From Dysgonomonas sp. HDW5A (lineage in GTDB: Bacteria; Bacteroidota; Bacteroidia; Bacteroidales; Dysgonomonadaceae), in NCBI RefSeq assembly GCF_011299555.1, contig NZ_CP049857.1, positions 2,790,001-2,854,000 on the forward strand: a DNA stretch of 64,000 nucleotides. Reading direction: 5' to 3'. The position numbers and the translations under genes were made by a program. Under the pieces are notes generated by a model. The model had not been told where the DNA came from. It did not search any database and saw nothing but the letters and a program-made list of their open reading frames with translations. Shown piece after piece: positions 21,677-30,478 of this stretch. The stretch's first letter is position 1. The number at the start of each line of letters is the position of its first letter.

Positions 21677-23719
21677 TTACATATCCTTAACGTAATTGCC
21701 ATAACCGTCAAATATCCGGTCATCCTCTAATCGGTATTGAGTGTATGCCGGATTGCTGTCTAATACATATCCCCACGATCCCAGAGTTAGAGGTAGTGTT
21801 TTGTAAATACGATTGTTTTTGTCGATCAGCATGGCTTTACCATTTTTTTCGACATACGCATAGTCACCCTGAAAGGGTAGTGCATAATCATATTGAGGCT
21901 CTATTATGGTTTCGCCTTGCTCATTTATATATCCGTATTTTTTCACGTCATCAGAATTTTCGCTGTATACAATTGTTGAACCCGACCAAAACTCTTCTGA
22001 AAATATATATTTGCTGGATGGAGCTATTATTACATCACCCTGTTTGTTGATATAAAACAAGCTTTCGTTTTCATCCTCAATCAGTACTAAATCCGAGTGA
22101 TCCGAAAACTTGGTTTGTGCATCCCAATTGTCTTTGGTTATTTGATTGAGACTTGTATCGAAAATTGTTGTAATTCGTCTTCCCCCCTCATATTTTGTGG
22201 CGTAAATGTATTTGCCAACCATGTCTAACTGAGAATAGATTTCGGGTAGAAGCACTTTTCCCGTGTTGTCGTATAAGCCGGCTTTGGTATCTTCAATTAT
22301 AAAGAAACCTGCCGCAGGCGAATAGATAAACTCCTTGGATATAGGAATAATTATATTCTCATTCTTGTCCATTATGCCCCTTTTTTCAGAATTATCAGTT
22401 TCGGTAATCAGATAATAATCAGTCGACAAAGTATCTTTTATATAGTACTTGTATTGATTCAGGGCTTTTGCTTCAATATCGAGTTTATAAGTGAGGTAAT
22501 TTTCATCCTCCACATTTTTATAACCCTCGAAAAATATATTATCATAATGCTTCAACGTATAATATTCGGGTTTGATGATCCAGTTCCCCGAATTATCAAC
22601 AATACCATATTGATAAGTATCGGCATCATTTGCACAAAAGAATGAACTTTGTGGCGATTTAAGGTCTCTGTTGGCAATAGTTGTAAATAACTTTATGCTG
22701 TCCTGATCTCCGGCATAGTAAATGTCTATCTGATTGATCGTATTTTTAAATTGTACCCATGCTGTGTAGTTCTGGCTGTTTTCGGGTACATCGATAGAAA
22801 ATTTATCAAGCATATCCTTTTTCAGGTCATCTATTGAAGTATATTTTTTATCGTCTATATTTTTAATTATAGCCTCACTAAGCTTTCCGATTTCCTGAAA
22901 ATAAGTACTCATTGCAGGTGAATAGTGCGATGAGGAACTTTTCGAGTTAGGATCTAATACTCTGCCTTTCTTATCCTGAGCCTGTATGGCTATCAAGTTA
23001 GAATATATCTTCTCCGATAATACGATGTCAGCTTCGCGTCCCTTCATCGAGCTTAACTGTACAGTGTTATCGCCTTGGTTGATAGTCGGATTCTGCTTGG
23101 TTAAAGAGATATGTTGAATACTGGTAGGGTAATTGATAATTACTTCGACCTGCATGCTGTCTATGAACTTCGCATTATCGGACATGTAATGCTGATTGAT
23201 TGACATTTTACTGTGTGGTTCCTCTATTGTTCCGTTGGCATAAAATATTTTATGGATAATGATATCCATTAAGTGATCATTGTTAGGTAACGGTATATCC
23301 AAAATAGTGCTGATATCGTACGAACTGTAGGGCATATTTACATGTGAATGTGGAGGCAGCAACTCTTGGCTGAAGGCATTTTTGAGTAAACGATCTGCAA
23401 ACTTTGTTTTCAGGCTATCCACATTGAGGTTATTGGGAATAGAAGGCGGACTTGATGGTGTTTCGTCTTCATCACTATTGATGTTCTCCTCATCCTCCTG
23501 ATCTTCGCTATCTCCTGAGGTGATTTTTATACTTTGAATCTGGCTCATGCTTTCGAGTAATTCAATAGCCTTTACTTGTTTCTCAAGTTGCTCACGGGCA
23601 TCTTCAATACTTTCTATATTGTCGACATATTGCTTTAAGGCCTCTTTCATGTCTTGTGCCGTAACTCCAAATGAGGCAATTAATAAACTAATAACTGTAA
23701 ATAATATTTTTTTTAGCAT
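21677..23719 (-). CDS. WG-repeat protein, exported
   Basis: This 680-residue protein has a signal peptide ending SFGVTAQ. An N-terminal coiled-coil-like acidic segment (residues about 25-90, with a DEEN/DEDE run) precedes an unassigned middle. The C-terminal half carries degenerate WG repeats, each a short beta hairpin such as YGIVDNSGNWIIKPEY, RGIMDKNENIIIP, AGLYDNTGKVLLPE and YGYINEQGETIIEPQYDYA. WG-repeat proteins are abundant and mostly uncharacterised in Bacteroidota, and are thought to mediate binding. It is a single gene convergent with the ECF sigma operon. Confidence 0.88.
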   Translation of the reverse strand: MLKKILFTVISLLIASFGVTAQDMKEALKQYVDNIESIEDAREQLEKQVKAIELLESMSQIQSIKITSGDSEDQEDEENINSDEDETPSSPPSIPNNLNVDSLKTKFADRLLKNAFSQELLPPHSHVNMPYSSYDISTILDIPLPNNDHLMDIIIHKIFYANGTIEEPHSKMSINQHYMSDNAKFIDSMQVEVIINYPTSIQHISLTKQNPTINQGDNTVQLSSMKGREADIVLSEKIYSNLIAIQAQDKKGRVLDPNSKSSSSHYSPAMSTYFQEIGKLSEAIIKNIDDKKYTSIDDLKKDMLDKFSIDVPENSQNYTAWVQFKNTINQIDIYYAGDQDSIKLFTTIANRDLKSPQSSFFCANDADTYQYGIVDNSGNWIIKPEYYTLKHYDNIFFEGYKNVEDENYLTYKLDIEAKALNQYKYYIKDTLSTDYYLITETDNSEKRGIMDKNENIIIPISKEFIYSPAAGFFIIEDTKAGLYDNTGKVLLPEIYSQLDMVGKYIYATKYEGGRRITTIFDTSLNQITKDNWDAQTKFSDHSDLVLIEDENESLFYINKQGDVIIAPSSKYIFSEEFWSGSTIVYSENSDDVKKYGYINEQGETIIEPQYDYALPFQGDYAYVEKNGKAMLIDKNNRIYKTLPLTLGSWGYVLDSNPAYTQYRLEDDRIFDGYGNYVKDM

Positions 23720-23996
23720 AGTGTGTATGTTGAAATAGTTGAACCTATTATGATTGTAGAGCTGAATCTATGTTTTCGCCCATATAGTATAGGCACATGG
23801 ATACTTCCAAAATTATCAGATATCTATGGCTTTACTGGTTGCAAAAGTAGTGAAATAAAGGATGTGAGTTGGTAAAATCAAATGTTAATTGGCTTTTTTG
23901 ATGTAGAAGAACTTGCCGTAAAGAAACAAAAATACCTCTTAATCAAAAGAGATATTTCGTGAATTGTTGCGTCTCATATGAGGAGGACGATGAGTT

Positions 23997-24293
23997 TTAA
24001 TCGAATAGTTCTTCGATATTGAATAATATTTCCCAATCAGAGTAAGCCCCATTATTATTGAGCCATTTGATGACGGCATCGCCGTTTTCTCCTACATTTT
24101 CGATCAAAAACCGCTTGGTAAATCGCATTGTATTGTCATTCTCTTTGCCTTTGGTCATGGCATTCAAATAATCGAAAAGCTTCTTGAATAGCTCTCTGCT
24201 CATGGGGAGGCTTCTTTCAAATATAGCAAGTTGCTTCTTTTTTAATTCGTCTTGCAGTGCCTTTTTCTGGGCTTTATCGTTATTATTTGTCAT
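23997..24293 (-). CDS. DUF2695 family small protein
   Basis: The frame opens at 24305, and the ATG at 24293 (MTNNNDKAQKK) is an equally good start. The C-terminal half, TMRFTKRFLIENVGENGDAVIKWLNNNGAYSDWEILFNIEELF, follows the DUF2695 pattern (normally CDHTLRxT...GGYCDCEVLxNVE), but both usual Cys positions are replaced, by N-T and by Ser-Asp-Trp. The function is unknown. It is a single small gene. Confidence 0.7.
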   Translation of the reverse strand: MTNNNDKAQKKALQDELKKKQLAIFERSLPMSRELFKKLFDYLNAMTKGKENDNTMRFTKRFLIENVGENGDAVIKWLNNNGAYSDWEILFNIEELFD

Positions 24294-24452
24294 ATTTCCG
24301 TTCAATTGAGAGGTGATTTATTTTAACTACAAAGATCGTAAAGTTTAGTCACAAAGTGCAATCCTGTAGCTTTTTTCTATGACCCTTATGCAAAATAACT
24401 TTCGAGTCCTTTGTGTTTAAACTCAATACGCCAAAGGTCGCGAATGTATATC

Positions 24453-25100
24453 TTAATAATAATGAATAATATCAATAACATCCGATTGCTGAGACATTGC
24501 TCCGGGATTGATCCCCAATTCGCCTTCGGGTATAGGAATGCCTAGTTTTTCGAAATGTGTGACCCAATTGGGAGAATATTCACCCGTATCCTTCGATTTG
24601 AAAGTCATAACATTCAAAGGAAATACCGGAGTTCCATTATTTGCTTTTAAGAGTATGTCATAAATCAGTTCCGAACAATAATACTGATCGTTTTCGAGAT
24701 CAAACGCATCGTCGTAATCTTTCCCTGTCAGTTTTTTAGCTTCGTCCAAAGCCTGTGGGATGAGCGCTTGATATTCACCTTTCAATCGTCCTACTACCGA
24801 TTTAGGAGCACATTTGTCACCTTTAGGATGCAGATATTCGTCTAAAGGAGTGATGCAAACTTTTGGATGAGTGGCTTCAATAACATAAATCTCGCTGGTT
24901 GTACTGTCAATCGATACAATACCTACATGCGTAAAATTGTATCCGGCTATACCTGCTGTTACATCTTTTATAGCATCGCCCATATCCCCTTTGCACGATT
25001 CCTGAAATATTAGGTCTCCGTTCTGCAACTTGAAGTCGGTATCGTCTTGTGGTGAAAACGAAGTCAGAAAAATAAGTGCAGATAATAGGGTTGTAAGCAT
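24453..25100 (-). CDS. YiiX/YebB-type permuted papain-like cysteine peptidase, exported
   Basis: This 215-residue protein has a short signal peptide (MLTTLLSALIFLTSFS). The domain is a circularly permuted NlpC/P60-like fold: LQNGDLIFQES, then NFTHVGIVSI with the catalytic His, and YYCSELIYDIL with the Cys (order His before Cys, as in YiiX). Family members are predicted amidases or peptidases acting on lipids or peptidoglycan-linked substrates in the envelope. The substrate is unknown. A GTAGGGG-type palindrome lies immediately before its start. Confidence 0.85.
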   Translation of the reverse strand: MLTTLLSALIFLTSFSPQDDTDFKLQNGDLIFQESCKGDMGDAIKDVTAGIAGYNFTHVGIVSIDSTTSEIYVIEATHPKVCITPLDEYLHPKGDKCAPKSVVGRLKGEYQALIPQALDEAKKLTGKDYDDAFDLENDQYYCSELIYDILLKANNGTPVFPLNVMTFKSKDTGEYSPNWVTHFEKLGIPIPEGELGINPGAMSQQSDVIDIIHYY

Positions 25101-25121
25101 CTTAATGAACTATTTAGTTTA

Positions 25122-25176
25122 TAGGGATAAACCTGTGGATTTGCCCGATATTGACAAACACATAAATTTACCCCTA
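25122..25176. repeat. GTAGGGG palindromic intergenic repeat, copy 3
   Basis: The left arm TAGGGATAAACCTGTGGATT matches the reverse of the right arm ending TAAATTTACCCCTA imperfectly. It fills most of the gap between PafA and the YiiX-type gene. Confidence 0.6.
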
Positions 25177-25202
25177 CAAAGGTAATGAAAAGGTCTGAAA
25201 AC

Positions 25203-26852
25203 TTATTTCCACAAATCGACAATAGGCTTGCCTATAGCTCCATTAGGCATTTGTATATGTAACAATGCAGCTACCGTTGGAGCGATATCGGTCATATATA
25301 CTTCGGTATTCGATGATCCGTGTTTGATGCCCCAACCCATAAACACCAAAGGAATATGGGCGTCGTAAGGATTCCATGTACCATGCGTAGCCCCTTTTAG
25401 GTCGCTGTCGCTATACCATCCCGGTTTAAGAATGATTTGTATCTCTCCACAAAGATCTCTGTTGTATCCGTTTACTATCTTTTCTTTGATTACGGCAGGA
25501 ATAGTGGCTTCCGATACTTTTGCAGTTTCAACTACATAAGCCACGCCCTCAACCTTTTGCATGTATTGAATAGTTGCTTCACGCAAGTCGTCCATATCAA
25601 TAGATGAGCTTATTTGTTTGTAATTGTAGTTGACCTGATAGTTATTTAAGCTAAGGACCAGATTATCCGCACCGAATTTACCTGACAAAAATTTATTTAA
25701 ACCCTCATTTATCGTTTTGGTATTCCAGTTTCCGGCAGGGATTTTATTGTCTTTCAAGAATTGTCCGTTATGAGCGCCACCATGATCGGCAGTTAGAAAT
25801 ACGATATAATTGCCTTTTCCTACTTTTTGATCGAGGTAAGCAAAAAAGTCGCTCAGGTCTTTATCCAGACGAAGGTAATTATCCTCTACTTTTACCGAGT
25901 TGGGTCCAAATTGATGTCCTATATAATCGGGCGACGAAAGGCTCACAGCCAAAAAATCGGTAACCTGATTGTTGCCCATCTGTTCGTTTTCGATTACGAG
26001 TTTGGCAACATCCAAAGTCAGAGTATTTCCGTAAGGAGTACTTCTGATAAGCCCTAATCCATTCTTCTTAACCAGATCAGAAGTCTTAATCGGAAACTTC
26101 ACCTTATCGATTCCTTTGTATGTTTCTTCGTAAATATTATCATCATTCGTACTTTGTACATAGGTATCAATGGGGTATAAAGTATTCCAGTTCTGATCGA
26201 GGTACTTCTTAGCCATATCTTTATTATTGAAGTCTTTCAACCATTTGGGAAGGTCTGTCATGTACCAAGTGCTTGTTATCCAGTTACCCGATTCGCCATC
26301 GAACCAATAAGCCGCATTTGCCGCGTGTCCTGCAGGAAGAATACTTCCACGGTCTTTAATGGAGACACCCACTACTTTGGAGCGGAAGTTAGTCGCAAGC
26401 TTCAATTCATCGGTAACGGTGCTTGCTTTGAGGTTGAAGGGGGACATCTTTCCTGCCGTAGCATTTTTGTCCTTTGTACCTACGCTTTGTACATTATCAT
26501 CTTGCGTGCAGTATAGCGATTGGCCTGTAGCCTGTACTATAAAATTGTTTCCTGCAATCCCGTGTATAGCCGGAACAGAGCCTGTATAAATTGTGCTGTG
26601 CCCGATAGCCGTATAAGACGGCACATAGTTGAGCATCGTATTTTCGCACGTAAAGCCTTCGTTCAGCATACGCTTAAATCCGGTGTTGCTGTATCTGTCA
26701 TAGTAGCGGTATAAGTAATCCCAGCGCATCTGATCTACCACAATACCTACTACAAGTTTGGGACGGTTGAGCTGACTTTGATTTCCCGATTGGGCAAATA
26801 TGGAAAAGGTTGCCAACAATAGGGGAAATGTAAGGAATCTTTTTACATTCAT
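25203..26852 (-). CDS. PafA-type alkaline phosphatase
   Basis: This 549-residue protein has a signal peptide ending SIFAQSG. It is a calcium-independent alkaline phosphatase superfamily member of the PafA class. Visible features are the metal-binding start VVGIVVDQMRWDY, the nucleophile region NYVPSYTAIGHSTIYTGS (Thr in place of Ser), the Lys and Arg of SIKDRGSILPAGHAANAAYWFD that mark PafA, and metal ligands in SSPDYIGHQFGP, FLTADHGGAHN and DAHIPLVFMGWG. It releases phosphate from monoesters in the periplasm and supports phosphate scavenging. It is a single gene followed by a palindrome and the YiiX-type gene. Confidence 0.94.
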   Translation of the reverse strand: MNVKRFLTFPLLLATFSIFAQSGNQSQLNRPKLVVGIVVDQMRWDYLYRYYDRYSNTGFKRMLNEGFTCENTMLNYVPSYTAIGHSTIYTGSVPAIHGIAGNNFIVQATGQSLYCTQDDNVQSVGTKDKNATAGKMSPFNLKASTVTDELKLATNFRSKVVGVSIKDRGSILPAGHAANAAYWFDGESGNWITSTWYMTDLPKWLKDFNNKDMAKKYLDQNWNTLYPIDTYVQSTNDDNIYEETYKGIDKVKFPIKTSDLVKKNGLGLIRSTPYGNTLTLDVAKLVIENEQMGNNQVTDFLAVSLSSPDYIGHQFGPNSVKVEDNYLRLDKDLSDFFAYLDQKVGKGNYIVFLTADHGGAHNGQFLKDNKIPAGNWNTKTINEGLNKFLSGKFGADNLVLSLNNYQVNYNYKQISSSIDMDDLREATIQYMQKVEGVAYVVETAKVSEATIPAVIKEKIVNGYNRDLCGEIQIILKPGWYSDSDLKGATHGTWNPYDAHIPLVFMGWGIKHGSSNTEVYMTDIAPTVAALLHIQMPNGAIGKPIVDLWK

Positions 26853-27149
26853 TGTTTTATGCTTTAAGGTCTCAGACCTATTTTATTATTAGGGCAAGTA
26901 TAAATACTTACTGTTATTTAATAGGAAGTAAAGTTATGAAAAATGAAGGGAGGTTACAGATACATCTTGATTAAAAAAATGTATTACTTGTGTTAATGTT
27001 TACGGCTTGCGATTACATTCTGGTTACGATTTGAAAATAGCTTTTACGGAAGGTGGTTAAGTAATAATAAATAATGATACACTAAAACTCGAACTATTTA
27101 TTGTCTTTAATCTCGCCAAAACAATCAAATAGTGTAGTGAACCTAAAGT

Positions 27150-27491
27150 CTATTTTATAAATATTTTAGTGGTAAATATTTCTTTATCGTTTTTTATTCT
27201 GATAATAAACACACCTCTCGAACGGATAGGTACATTAATTAAATCACTTTTTACCATTTTATTGTAAATGTTTCGTCCGGATGCATCAAATACCCAAACT
27301 TGCGAACCTGCTGTAAGTGAAGATATGGTGATAACTTCGTTGGTAGCCGAGATAGTATAACCTGATTTATAATTTTCTGTAAGTGCAGGATCTGATGATT
27401 CAACCGAAGACCCATAGCCATTCTCACACAGAGAAGCACTAGTGATGCAGCAAAAAAATGAGAGAATTATAATGAGCTGTTTCATAGCCAT
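27150..27491 (-). CDS. Small secreted protein made mostly of a T9SS-type C-terminal domain
   Basis: This 113-residue protein has a signal peptide (LIIILSFFCCITSASLC), about 30 linker residues, and a C-terminal beta-sandwich with the Por_secre_tail/DUF6383-like pattern: VITISSLTAGSQVWVFDASGRNIYNK...INVPIRSRGVFIIRI. Such domains normally sit at the end of large type IX secretion cargo, but here there is no cargo domain. It may be the remnant of a larger gene or a free-standing sorting domain. The flanking 26853-27149 stretch holds no gene. The call depends on the motif alone. Confidence 0.65.
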   Translation of the reverse strand: MAMKQLIIILSFFCCITSASLCENGYGSSVESSDPALTENYKSGYTISATNEVITISSLTAGSQVWVFDASGRNIYNKMVKSDLINVPIRSRGVFIIRIKNDKEIFTTKIFIK

Positions 27492-27599
27492 GTCCTTGAA
27501 TTACCTAAACGTTAACAAATATAAAGATTTAAAGTGAATATACAAGAAAATAGAATGGGTTAATTTTTCTTTGAAGGTGACAATTCTTTTATTAATGTA

Positions 27600-27607
27600 T
27601 ACATTTG
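27600..27607 (+). promoter_or_regulatory. -7 promoter box of the tail-fibre-like surface gene
   Basis: TACATTTG fits TAnnTTTG and lies 24 nt before the start at 27632. This gene therefore has a host-type promoter and not the TTTTATCTATA motif. Confidence 0.5.
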
Positions 27608-27631
27608 TTGATAAATGTAAATATATATATA

Positions 27632-28621
27632 ATGAGAAAAATTCTACTAATGGCGATGTTGGGAGGTGTATATTCATCTATGCAGTCTCAGACATTGACG
27701 ACGACAAAAATTTCAGATTGGAATACGATCCGTAAATCAGGGTTTTATGAATCATCAACAGCAGATTCGAAAAACTTACCTAATACAAATCATACCTGGT
27801 ATTGGGGGATAAATATGTCACATTCATTGAATGCAGTTAATACCGATAAGCCTTATTATTTTGGAGGACAAATTTTATTGGGAATTAATGGTAACAGTAC
27901 AGGATTACCGTTAATGTATATCCGAAGCACAAATGTAGATGGTTTGGGAACTTGGGCTAAGGTTTTGACAGATAGGGGTACTCAGACAATTTATAATGAT
28001 TTGAATATTTACACTCTAAACTGTACAAATACAGCAGATGCTAAATTAAAGTCAGTATTGGGAAGATTAGCTGAAGGTAGTGATGAAGGTGAAGGTACTT
28101 TTTTAGGAGTAAGGTCACATTTCACCCAACCTGCATATGCTAAATCTTTTAGTATAGAGCATAAATTTTTTGGAAACTTAAATAGCAGTATCAATTTTTA
28201 TAGAGGAGGTAGTAAAATAGGCGGATGTATTGGTATTGGTGTATATGATGGGAGAGAGATAGCGAAATTTCATATTGGAGGATTAAATCTTGGCGGAACA
28301 CTTTCTGCAAGAGAGGTAAAAGTCGAGATTACGGCTGGTGCCGATCATGTTTTCAATAACGACTACGAATTGAAACCTTTGTCGGAAGTAGAGGCTTTTG
28401 TGAAAAAAAATAAACATCTTCCCGAAATTCAATCCGAAAAACAAATGCAAGATGACGGTCTTAATATCAATGAATTTCAGATAAAACTTCTTCAAAAAAT
28501 TGAAGAGTTGACTTTATATGTAATTGAACAGGATAAGACAATCAAAAATCAAAATTCTTTGTTAACTAAGCAGAGTAAGCTTATTGAAGATATGCAAGTT
28601 CAAATTAATGAAATGAAATAA
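27632..28621 (+). CDS. Exported pyocin-knob/tail-fibre-like protein
   Basis: The ATG at 27632 gives a signal peptide (MRKILLMAMLGGVYSSMQSQ). The next 120 residues resemble pyocin-knob domains of tail fibres (WNTIRKSGFYESSTADSKN, GGQILLGINGNSTGLPLMYIRS, LGTWAKVLTDRG). A beta-rich middle leads to the C-terminal segment HVFNNDYELKPLSEVEAFVKKNKHLPEIQSE, common in Bacteroidota surface proteins, and a final coiled coil. Such proteins are encoded in many Bacteroidota chromosomes without phage context. It converges with the lysis cassette, but its signal peptide and host-type promoter argue against it being part of the particle. Confidence 0.7.
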   Translation: MRKILLMAMLGGVYSSMQSQTLTTTKISDWNTIRKSGFYESSTADSKNLPNTNHTWYWGINMSHSLNAVNTDKPYYFGGQILLGINGNSTGLPLMYIRSTNVDGLGTWAKVLTDRGTQTIYNDLNIYTLNCTNTADAKLKSVLGRLAEGSDEGEGTFLGVRSHFTQPAYAKSFSIEHKFFGNLNSSINFYRGGSKIGGCIGIGVYDGREIAKFHIGGLNLGGTLSAREVKVEITAGADHVFNNDYELKPLSEVEAFVKKNKHLPEIQSEKQMQDDGLNINEFQIKLLQKIEELTLYVIEQDKTIKNQNSLLTKQSKLIEDMQVQINEMK

Positions 28622-28676
28622 ATAAGCGAGAGAGTTTTTTACGTTCCTAAAATATAGGGTTTCATTTTAAAATGAT

Positions 28677-28713
28677 AACACAGATAATCTCTTTTAAGAA
28701 GAATATCTGTGTT
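28677..28713 (+). terminator. Terminator after the tail-fibre-like surface gene
   Basis: AACACAGATA pairs with TATCTGTGTT, followed by TATTTAATG. Confidence 0.7.
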
Positions 28714-28775
28714 TATTTAATGTTTAAACTAATAGTTATTGGAATTCAGGCGAATATTAAATTGTATTGGAGAAT

Positions 28776-29330
28776 TTAGAATTTATATTTCAGTTCGAAA
28801 TCGAATCCTTTCTTATTAAAGTCTGTTATATACTTTGCGCCTATTCCCAGGTTGTGATAAAACATTCCACCTCCTATACCTACATGGTTGAGTGTGCTGT
28901 AAGATATTCCGACATAAGGCATCCATGTTTGATGTTTTATGGTCGCTATTTCTTTTTGGATTGGTGTAAAGTTATACTTTAAGGATGCTAATTGATTATA
29001 TTGCACTGAAGCGTCAATTGATAGTTTTCCATGCTGATTATCAAATAAATCCTGCTTGTAGCTTTTTCTGGTTATCCAGTCATTCAAAATAGCGGTGGTG
29101 TCTATTTCGGCTGTAACAGTATTATAGATAGTATCAGCTTTTTTATACAAAAAAAGAGGCTGTGCAGGAATTTGTATCTTGTAGGGAATCGGTATTTCTA
29201 CTATTTTTTCGATGGTTTCGCCTTTTATATATTTGATCGACTGTTCACCCTCTGAGCCTTGTCGTCCTATAATCAAACCTGCAATAAATCCGATGAGTGT
29301 GTATATAATATATAATGTTTCTTTTTTCAT
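28776..29330 (-). CDS. Rz-like/DUF6808-type membrane protein of the lysis cassette
   Basis: The ATG at 29330 overlaps the endolysin stop as ATGA, so it is preferred over the upstream frame start at 29360. The 184-residue product has one N-terminal membrane segment (LYIIYTLIGFIAGLIIGRQG), a periplasmic region with DTIYNTVTAEIDTTAILNDW, and a beta-rich C-terminus (MPYVGISYSTLNHVGIGGGMFYHN). This layout is that of the DUF6808-type proteins that follow the endolysin in many Bacteroidota prophages, a position where spanins occur. A spanin-like role in outer-membrane disruption is inferred from position and topology. Confidence 0.65.
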   Translation of the reverse strand: MKKETLYIIYTLIGFIAGLIIGRQGSEGEQSIKYIKGETIEKIVEIPIPYKIQIPAQPLFLYKKADTIYNTVTAEIDTTAILNDWITRKSYKQDLFDNQHGKLSIDASVQYNQLASLKYNFTPIQKEIATIKHQTWMPYVGISYSTLNHVGIGGGMFYHNLGIGAKYITDFNKKGFDFELKYKF

Positions 29331-29878
29331 ATAGATAAGATTTGTTTGGCTCGTTGCCATATTTTGTATCTGTCTTCGTATCCATTATAACCTCCGTTGA
29401 TAATGCGGGTAATTCGTTTGAAGCTGACTTCCGTATTTTCGTCAGCCAATTCGTTCAGATCTCGATTGTGCCACCACCAACATGCTGACTTAGTTGCATA
29501 TTCGGGCTTTTTCAACAAATCGGGTTCTTCAACAAAATCTACTCCCATGGGCAGACCTCGCAATTCGTTGGTTAGCTTTTGGTAGTTGGCTCGACCTGTT
29601 ATTTGTATTAAACCTCTGCCTTTAAACCTCATGCCATCGCCTTTCTCTGTGTTTCCAAGATCACGCCTTCCTTCGTATGCCTTGCCGGATGCAATTTCTT
29701 CGTTGTAGAAAAGTTGTCCCGATTCGTGACCTATCTGAGCCAGAAAAGCTGCAATTCTATCTTTTGTATGGATGTTATAGAGAGACATGAATTCGTTGAG
29801 ATAGGGTAAGTATTTCTGCCTGTTACTTTCTGTTGAAAACGGGTAGATTTGCTTGAGTTGATTATTGGTTATCATCAT
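29327..29878 (-). CDS. GH19 chitinase-like endolysin
   Basis: This 183-residue lysozyme-type protein has no signal peptide. The GH19 catalytic region is plain: AAFLAQIGHESGQLFYNEE with the general acid Glu52 and a second Glu near 61, then FKGRGLIQITGRANYQKL, and the C-terminal SACWWWHNRDLNELAD. It would cut peptidoglycan glycan strands. The start overlaps the holin gene end by 17 bp, and the stop overlaps the Rz-like start, so the three genes form one translationally coupled lysis operon. A complete lysis operon is hard to explain as neutral debris, since no other use is evident. Confidence 0.92.
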   Translation of the reverse strand: MMITNNQLKQIYPFSTESNRQKYLPYLNEFMSLYNIHTKDRIAAFLAQIGHESGQLFYNEEIASGKAYEGRRDLGNTEKGDGMRFKGRGLIQITGRANYQKLTNELRGLPMGVDFVEEPDLLKKPEYATKSACWWWHNRDLNELADENTEVSFKRITRIINGGYNGYEDRYKIWQRAKQILSI

Positions 29879-30341
29879 CTTTTTTGTTTTGAAGGTTCTC
29901 TGTATTTTTTAGTATTTCAGATACGCCTTTAAGCAGGTTATCTTTATTCTCGATGAGGATGACGAGATCTTTTATACTTTCATTTATTTTGCGTCGGTCT
30001 TTATCTTGAGCTTTTTCGAATACCGATTTAGCTTCGATAAATACGAGAAAAAAACTGGCTAACATAGAGAAATAAGAGAGTGGCAATACTAACGAAGACA
30101 GTAGATCGAACATAAAAGCAAAGCACAAGAGACCATAATATTGTACCATTTTACTTACTGTACGCCTGAATCCATAAGAGGTATGAATTTCTCCCAGAAC
30201 AGTGGCTTTTCTTAAGCCAGATATAAGATCAATAATAATGGCGATCAGTACAATAATCCACATAATCATAACCAATTCGAGTTTGGTTGATAATGTTTCA
30301 TAATCTTTAGACAGAAAGGAATTAATAAATAATTGTGTCAT
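29862..30341 (-). CDS. Phage holin family protein
   Basis: This 159-residue protein has three to four hydrophobic segments between residues 20 and 105 (MIMWIIVLIAIIIDLISGLRKA, YGLLCFAFMFDLLSSLVL, FSMLASFFLVFIEAKSVFEKA), followed by a charged cytoplasmic tail. The DLISGLRKA motif and topology fit the phage_holin_4 type. It would open the inner membrane so that the GH19 endolysin encoded next can reach peptidoglycan. It is the first gene of the lysis operon, and the regulon motif ends 26 nt before its start, as one arm of a perfect 11-bp inverted repeat. Confidence 0.82.
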   Translation of the reverse strand: MTQLFINSFLSKDYETLSTKLELVMIMWIIVLIAIIIDLISGLRKATVLGEIHTSYGFRRTVSKMVQYYGLLCFAFMFDLLSSLVLPLSYFSMLASFFLVFIEAKSVFEKAQDKDRRKINESIKDLVILIENKDNLLKGVSEILKNTENLQNKKDDDNQ

Positions 30342-30380
30342 ATTTTATCTAGTTTGGTTTTCTACTTTATAGATAAAATA
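30342..30380 (-). promoter_or_regulatory. Particle-regulon motif, palindromic form, before the lysis operon
   Basis: On the minus strand the motif TTTTATCTATA (30368-30378) is followed by a second, inverted copy directly against the ATG, so TATTTTATCTA pairs with TAGATAAAATA. This gives an RNA hairpin covering the leader or a two-half-site operator. Confidence 0.7.
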
Positions 30381-30413
30381 GTGCAGCTAATTGTGTCTCT
30401 TTTAACAAAAAAA

Positions 30414-30441
30414 CTGCATTAAGAGGGGAGGCTTAATGCAG
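30414..30441 (-). terminator. Terminator of the tail-protein operon
   Basis: CTGCATTAAG pairs with CTTAATGCAG over an 8-nt loop, followed on the minus strand by TTTTTTTG. It ends the 33315-30479 operon just before the lysis operon starts. Confidence 0.85.
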
Positions 30442-30478
30442 AATCATATTTGGTAATGCTTTAAGATATTTTCTGTTT